Below are positions 42,690 to 44,926 of a stretch of DNA of 44,926 bases, piece after piece (the stretch's first letter is position 1; each line of letters opens with the position of its first letter). Both the position numbers and the translations under genes were made by a program. The notes beneath the pieces were generated by a model. That model saw only the letters and a program-made list of their open reading frames with translations, did not search any database and was not told the DNA's origin. The DNA is taken from positions 1 to 44,926 of the forward strand of contig CALQFT020000010.1 in the NCBI GenBank assembly GCA_943329925.2, in the 5' to 3' direction. The stretch comes from Opitutus sp. GAS368 (GTDB lineage Bacteria > Verrucomicrobiota > Verrucomicrobiia > Chthoniobacterales > Chthoniobacteraceae).

Positions 42690-43637
42690 CTAAGTGGAGC
42701 GCAGATTATGCGCGGCTTTGGCTTCCAAATAGTCAGCGTACGCCATATGCAGGCCTTGTTCCAAGCCGATCGTGGGCGCCCAACCGGTGGAGCGGAGCAG
42801 GGAGCTGTCCATCAACTTGCGTGGGGTGCCGTCGGGTTTGCTTGGATCCGTCCCAATGCGGCCGGTGTACCCGACGGTGCGTGCGACGGCTTGCGCCAGT
42901 TCCAGGATGGTGACGTCGCTTCCGAAGCCCACGTTGATCCAATCCGGCGGATTATCCAATCCCAACAGGTGGAAGCAGGCGGAGGCTAGGTCGTCGACGT
43001 ATAGGAATTCGCGCATCGGAGTGCCAGAGCCCCAGATGACGACTTCCGGCAGCGACTCCTGCTTTGCGCAGTGGAAGCGGTGGATCAATCCTGGGATGAC
43101 ATGGGAGTGTTCCGGGTGATAGTTGTCTCCGCTGCCGTACAAGTTGGTGGGCATTGCGGAATGGTAGAGTACGCCGTGTTGTTTGCGGTAGGCGGCGCAG
43201 AGCTTGAGGCCGGCGATTTTGGCGATTGCGTAGGCCTCATTGGTGGGCTCCAGCGGTCCGGTGAGTAGAGCACTTTCGGGGATGGGCTGAGGGGCGTGTT
43301 TGGGGTAAATACAGGAGCTACCAAGGTAAAGAAGACGCTTCACGCCGCTCAGGAAGCTGCCATGGACGAGGCTCGTAGTCATGGCGAGGTTGTCGTATAA
43401 AAAGTCGGCAGGATACGTGGAGTTCGAGAGGATGCCCCCGACTTTAGCGGCCGCGACGAGGACGCAATCGGGGCGGTTTTCCTTCAAAAAGTGCAGCGTG
43501 GCGGCGGGGTCACAAAGGTCCAGCTGGGAGCGTGTGGCTGTAAGTATCTCGAAGTTGTCATTTTGGAGGGCAGCGCGCAGAAGTGCTTTGCCCACCATGC
43601 CCGTGTGGCCGGCGATATAAAGGCGGCGTTTGTTCAT
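42690..43637 (-). CDS. fcl: GDP-L-fucose synthase
   Basis: 315 residues. Epimerises and reduces GDP-4-keto-6-deoxymannose to GDP-L-fucose with NADPH. The Rossmann motif AGHTGMVGKALL is at 9-20, followed by SSCIYPKHAPQPIPE and YAIAK (YxxxK). These blocks are characteristic of the family (WcaG). It is upstream of gmd on the minus strand, so the two form an operon. Its 5' side has an AT-rich inverted repeat and no clear Shine-Dalgarno. Confidence 0.95.
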   Translation of the reverse strand: MNKRRLYIAGHTGMVGKALLRAALQNDNFEILTATRSQLDLCDPAATLHFLKENRPDCVLVAAAKVGGILSNSTYPADFLYDNLAMTTSLVHGSFLSGVKRLLYLGSSCIYPKHAPQPIPESALLTGPLEPTNEAYAIAKIAGLKLCAAYRKQHGVLYHSAMPTNLYGSGDNYHPEHSHVIPGLIHRFHCAKQESLPEVVIWGSGTPMREFLYVDDLASACFHLLGLDNPPDWINVGFGSDVTILELAQAVARTVGYTGRIGTDPSKPDGTPRKLMDSSLLRSTGWAPTIGLEQGLHMAYADYLEAKAAHNLRST

Positions 43638-43644
43638 TAAAAAG

Positions 43645-43689
43645 AAAAAACCATTAAGGGGAATATCCTGCTCCTAGTCATGGTTTTTT
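43645..43689. repeat. AT-rich inverted repeat upstream of fcl
   Basis: AAAAAACCAT at 43645-43654 pairs perfectly with ATGGTTTTTT at 43680-43689, with a 25-nt loop. It lies 8 bp before the fcl start codon on the coding strand. It could form a leader hairpin affecting fcl translation; the low GC content makes a strong terminator unlikely. Confidence 0.4.
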
Positions 43690-43820
43690 TATCACGTTCT
43701 AAAAGGGAGTTTGCCTTATCTCTTTGTTTCCTGTCAGCCACACCAAACTTTGCTTCACACTCAAAGCATTTCCCCACCATAGCTTCGGATCTGCTAGGCT
43801 TTGTTTCCGCAGGAGAAAAC

Positions 43821-44926
43821 ATGACATTTAGCGAACTCGGAATCACCCCGCCGCTCGTCGCGGCACTCGTCAAGCAGCACATTAGCGAGCCGACCCCTAT
43901 CCAGTGCCTTGCTATCCCGGCGATTGCCGAGGGCAAAGACGTCTATATTCATTCCGAAACCGGTTCGGGAAAGACGCTTGCCTATCTGCTGCCGCTTTTC
44001 GCCCGATTGGAGCTCAAACAGGATATCACGCAGGTGGTCATTGTCGCCCCAACCCATGAGCTGGCCATCCAGATTCAGCGGCAGGCTTGTGATCTCGCGC
44101 AAAACTCGGGAATGCCCGTGCGCACCCTTCTGCTCATTGGTGGCACTTCGTTGGAGCGGCAGGTGGAAAAACTCAAAAAAAAGCCGCACGTTGCCGTCGG
44201 TTCACCCGGCCGGATTCGCGAACTCATCGAGATGGGTAAACTCAAGGCGCACACTTTCAAAGTCGTGGTGCTGGATGAAGCCGACGTGCTTCTTGATCGG
44301 GAAAGTCTGGAAGCCACCCGCAAAATCGTGCTGGCCGCTCCCCGGGACAGGCAGTTGCTATTTGCCTCCGCCACTGAAGGGCAACTGAGTTCAGAGGAAG
44401 TGAGCGTGCTCGCTCCGAATCACGTCGTGCTCCAGACTGAGGCCGCCCCGCTCAATCCCAACATCGAGCATCTCTTCATTGTGTGCGAGGAGCGTGACAA
44501 ACCCGATGTGCTGCGCCGGATGCTTCATGCAATGGGGCCAGAACGTGCGCTGGTGTTTGTGCATCGCAACGTCACGGCGGAGACCGTCGCGGCGAAACTT
44601 GCCCATCACAAGATCCTTGCGACCGACCTCCACGGGGCTTTCGAAAAAGCCGATCGCAAAAAAGCGATGGACGATTTTCGCAGCGGTCGTGCTCAGGTCA
44701 TGATCGCCTCGGACATCGCCGCTCGGGGTCTGGACATTCCCAGCGTGACGCACATTTTCAATTTGGATGCGCCCTCGCAGAGCAAGGCATACATCCACCG
44801 CGTCGGCCGTACGGCACGTGCGGGAGCCAGCGGCATTGCGGTGTCGCTTTTCACGGAGCCTGAAACGCGACTGGTGCGTCGTTATCAGGAGGAGCTGGGC
44901 ATCGCGCTCACGGAAGTCCGTTTACG
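43821..44926 (+). CDS. DEAD-box RNA helicase (partial, runs off the window)
   Basis: Open from the ATG at 43821 to the last base with no stop, 368 codons visible. AGGAG at 43811-43815 gives a good ribosome-binding site. Helicase motifs in order: TPIQ (Q motif), ETGSGKT (motif I), PTHELA (Ia, with His for the usual Arg), SPGR (Ib), DEAD (motif II), SAT (motif III), VFVHRN (IV), DIAARGLD (V) and HRVGRTARAG (VI). ATP-dependent RNA unwinding in ribosome assembly or mRNA turnover is expected. The C-terminus, including any RNA-binding extension, is outside the window, so assignment to a specific paralogue is not possible. Confidence 0.93.
   Translation, partial: MTFSELGITPPLVAALVKQHISEPTPIQCLAIPAIAEGKDVYIHSETGSGKTLAYLLPLFARLELKQDITQVVIVAPTHELAIQIQRQACDLAQNSGMPVRTLLLIGGTSLERQVEKLKKKPHVAVGSPGRIRELIEMGKLKAHTFKVVVLDEADVLLDRESLEATRKIVLAAPRDRQLLFASATEGQLSSEEVSVLAPNHVVLQTEAAPLNPNIEHLFIVCEERDKPDVLRRMLHAMGPERALVFVHRNVTAETVAAKLAHHKILATDLHGAFEKADRKKAMDDFRSGRAQVMIASDIAARGLDIPSVTHIFNLDAPSQSKAYIHRVGRTARAGASGIAVSLFTEPETRLVRRYQEELGIALTEVRL

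Noticed and set aside
43909-44388. 159-codon frame on the plus strand
   Set aside because: It is an alternative frame within the DEAD-box helicase gene, which reads open from 43821 to the window end with all motifs.
1-44926. CRISPR arrays, tRNA/rRNA genes, prophage, transposases or defence systems
   Set aside because: Looked for regular spaced repeats, clover-leaf-like segments and hallmark proteins; none was found. The only tandem-like repeats are the two-copy elements described above.

Overview
The window looks like a chromosomal segment from a member of the PVC superphylum, most likely Verrucomicrobiota. The main evidence is two very long secreted proteins with the planctomycete/verrucomicrobial architecture (propeller, HEAT-like repeats, terminal CxxCH heme domain), sulfatases, a ceramidase-like secreted protein, a DUF116-prenyl synthase protein, and GGAGCTCC-type intergenic inverted repeats. 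No rRNA, tRNA, CRISPR array, phage or transposase gene is visible. Lineage is inferred from gene content only.

Left part (about 52-9166): a minus-strand operon for a glycosylated and acylated carotenoid acid: small membrane protein, CrtN-type desaturase, aldehyde dehydrogenase, second CrtN/CrtP-type oxidoreductase, acyltransferase, and a family 2 glycosyltransferase with an unexpected thioredoxin-like tail. This gene set matches the C30 (squalene/diapophytoene) route to staphyloxanthin-like glycosyl esters. No squalene or phytoene synthase lies in the window. Divergently transcribed is a MerR-type regulator with a B12-binding domain and the Wx9EH signature of CarH photoreceptors, followed by an SRPBCC protein. 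The 124-bp divergent region holds a perfect -10 box for the crt operon bracketed by two GATATTG repeats exactly 21 bp apart.

Middle part (9310-17315): housekeeping genes on the plus strand: an M29-like peptidase, an orphan PAS histidine kinase, Mrp/ApbC (with an altered CPxC motif), a short conserved protein, pyrR-pyrB-pyrC, and a DegS/HtrA-like protease.

17560-28915 is a tightly packed plus-strand run of six genes, most with export signals: heme-binding dehydrogenase-like protein, Tat-exported dimethylformamidase-like protein, second heme protein, ceramidase-like protein, HGSNAT-like membrane acetyltransferase, and a sulfatase with C-terminal EF-hands. It looks like an export-oriented catabolic operon, possibly for a sulfated amino-glycan or amide substrate.

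28954-33328 is a minus-strand cluster: radical SAM protein, a DUF116 domain fused to a polyprenyl synthase, and an MFS transporter. It is the best candidate here for an undescribed pathway. It is followed by an intergenic region with an unusual repeat arrangement, a large cell-surface metzincin with Ig-like domains, and a RadC-family protein. A sulfatase C-terminal remnant and an inverted repeat mark a decayed spot at 37788-38143. The right end has a class C beta-lactamase-like hydrolase, fabD and glycerate kinase (overlapping), the GDP-fucose pair fcl-gmd, and a DEAD-box RNA helicase that runs off the window edge.
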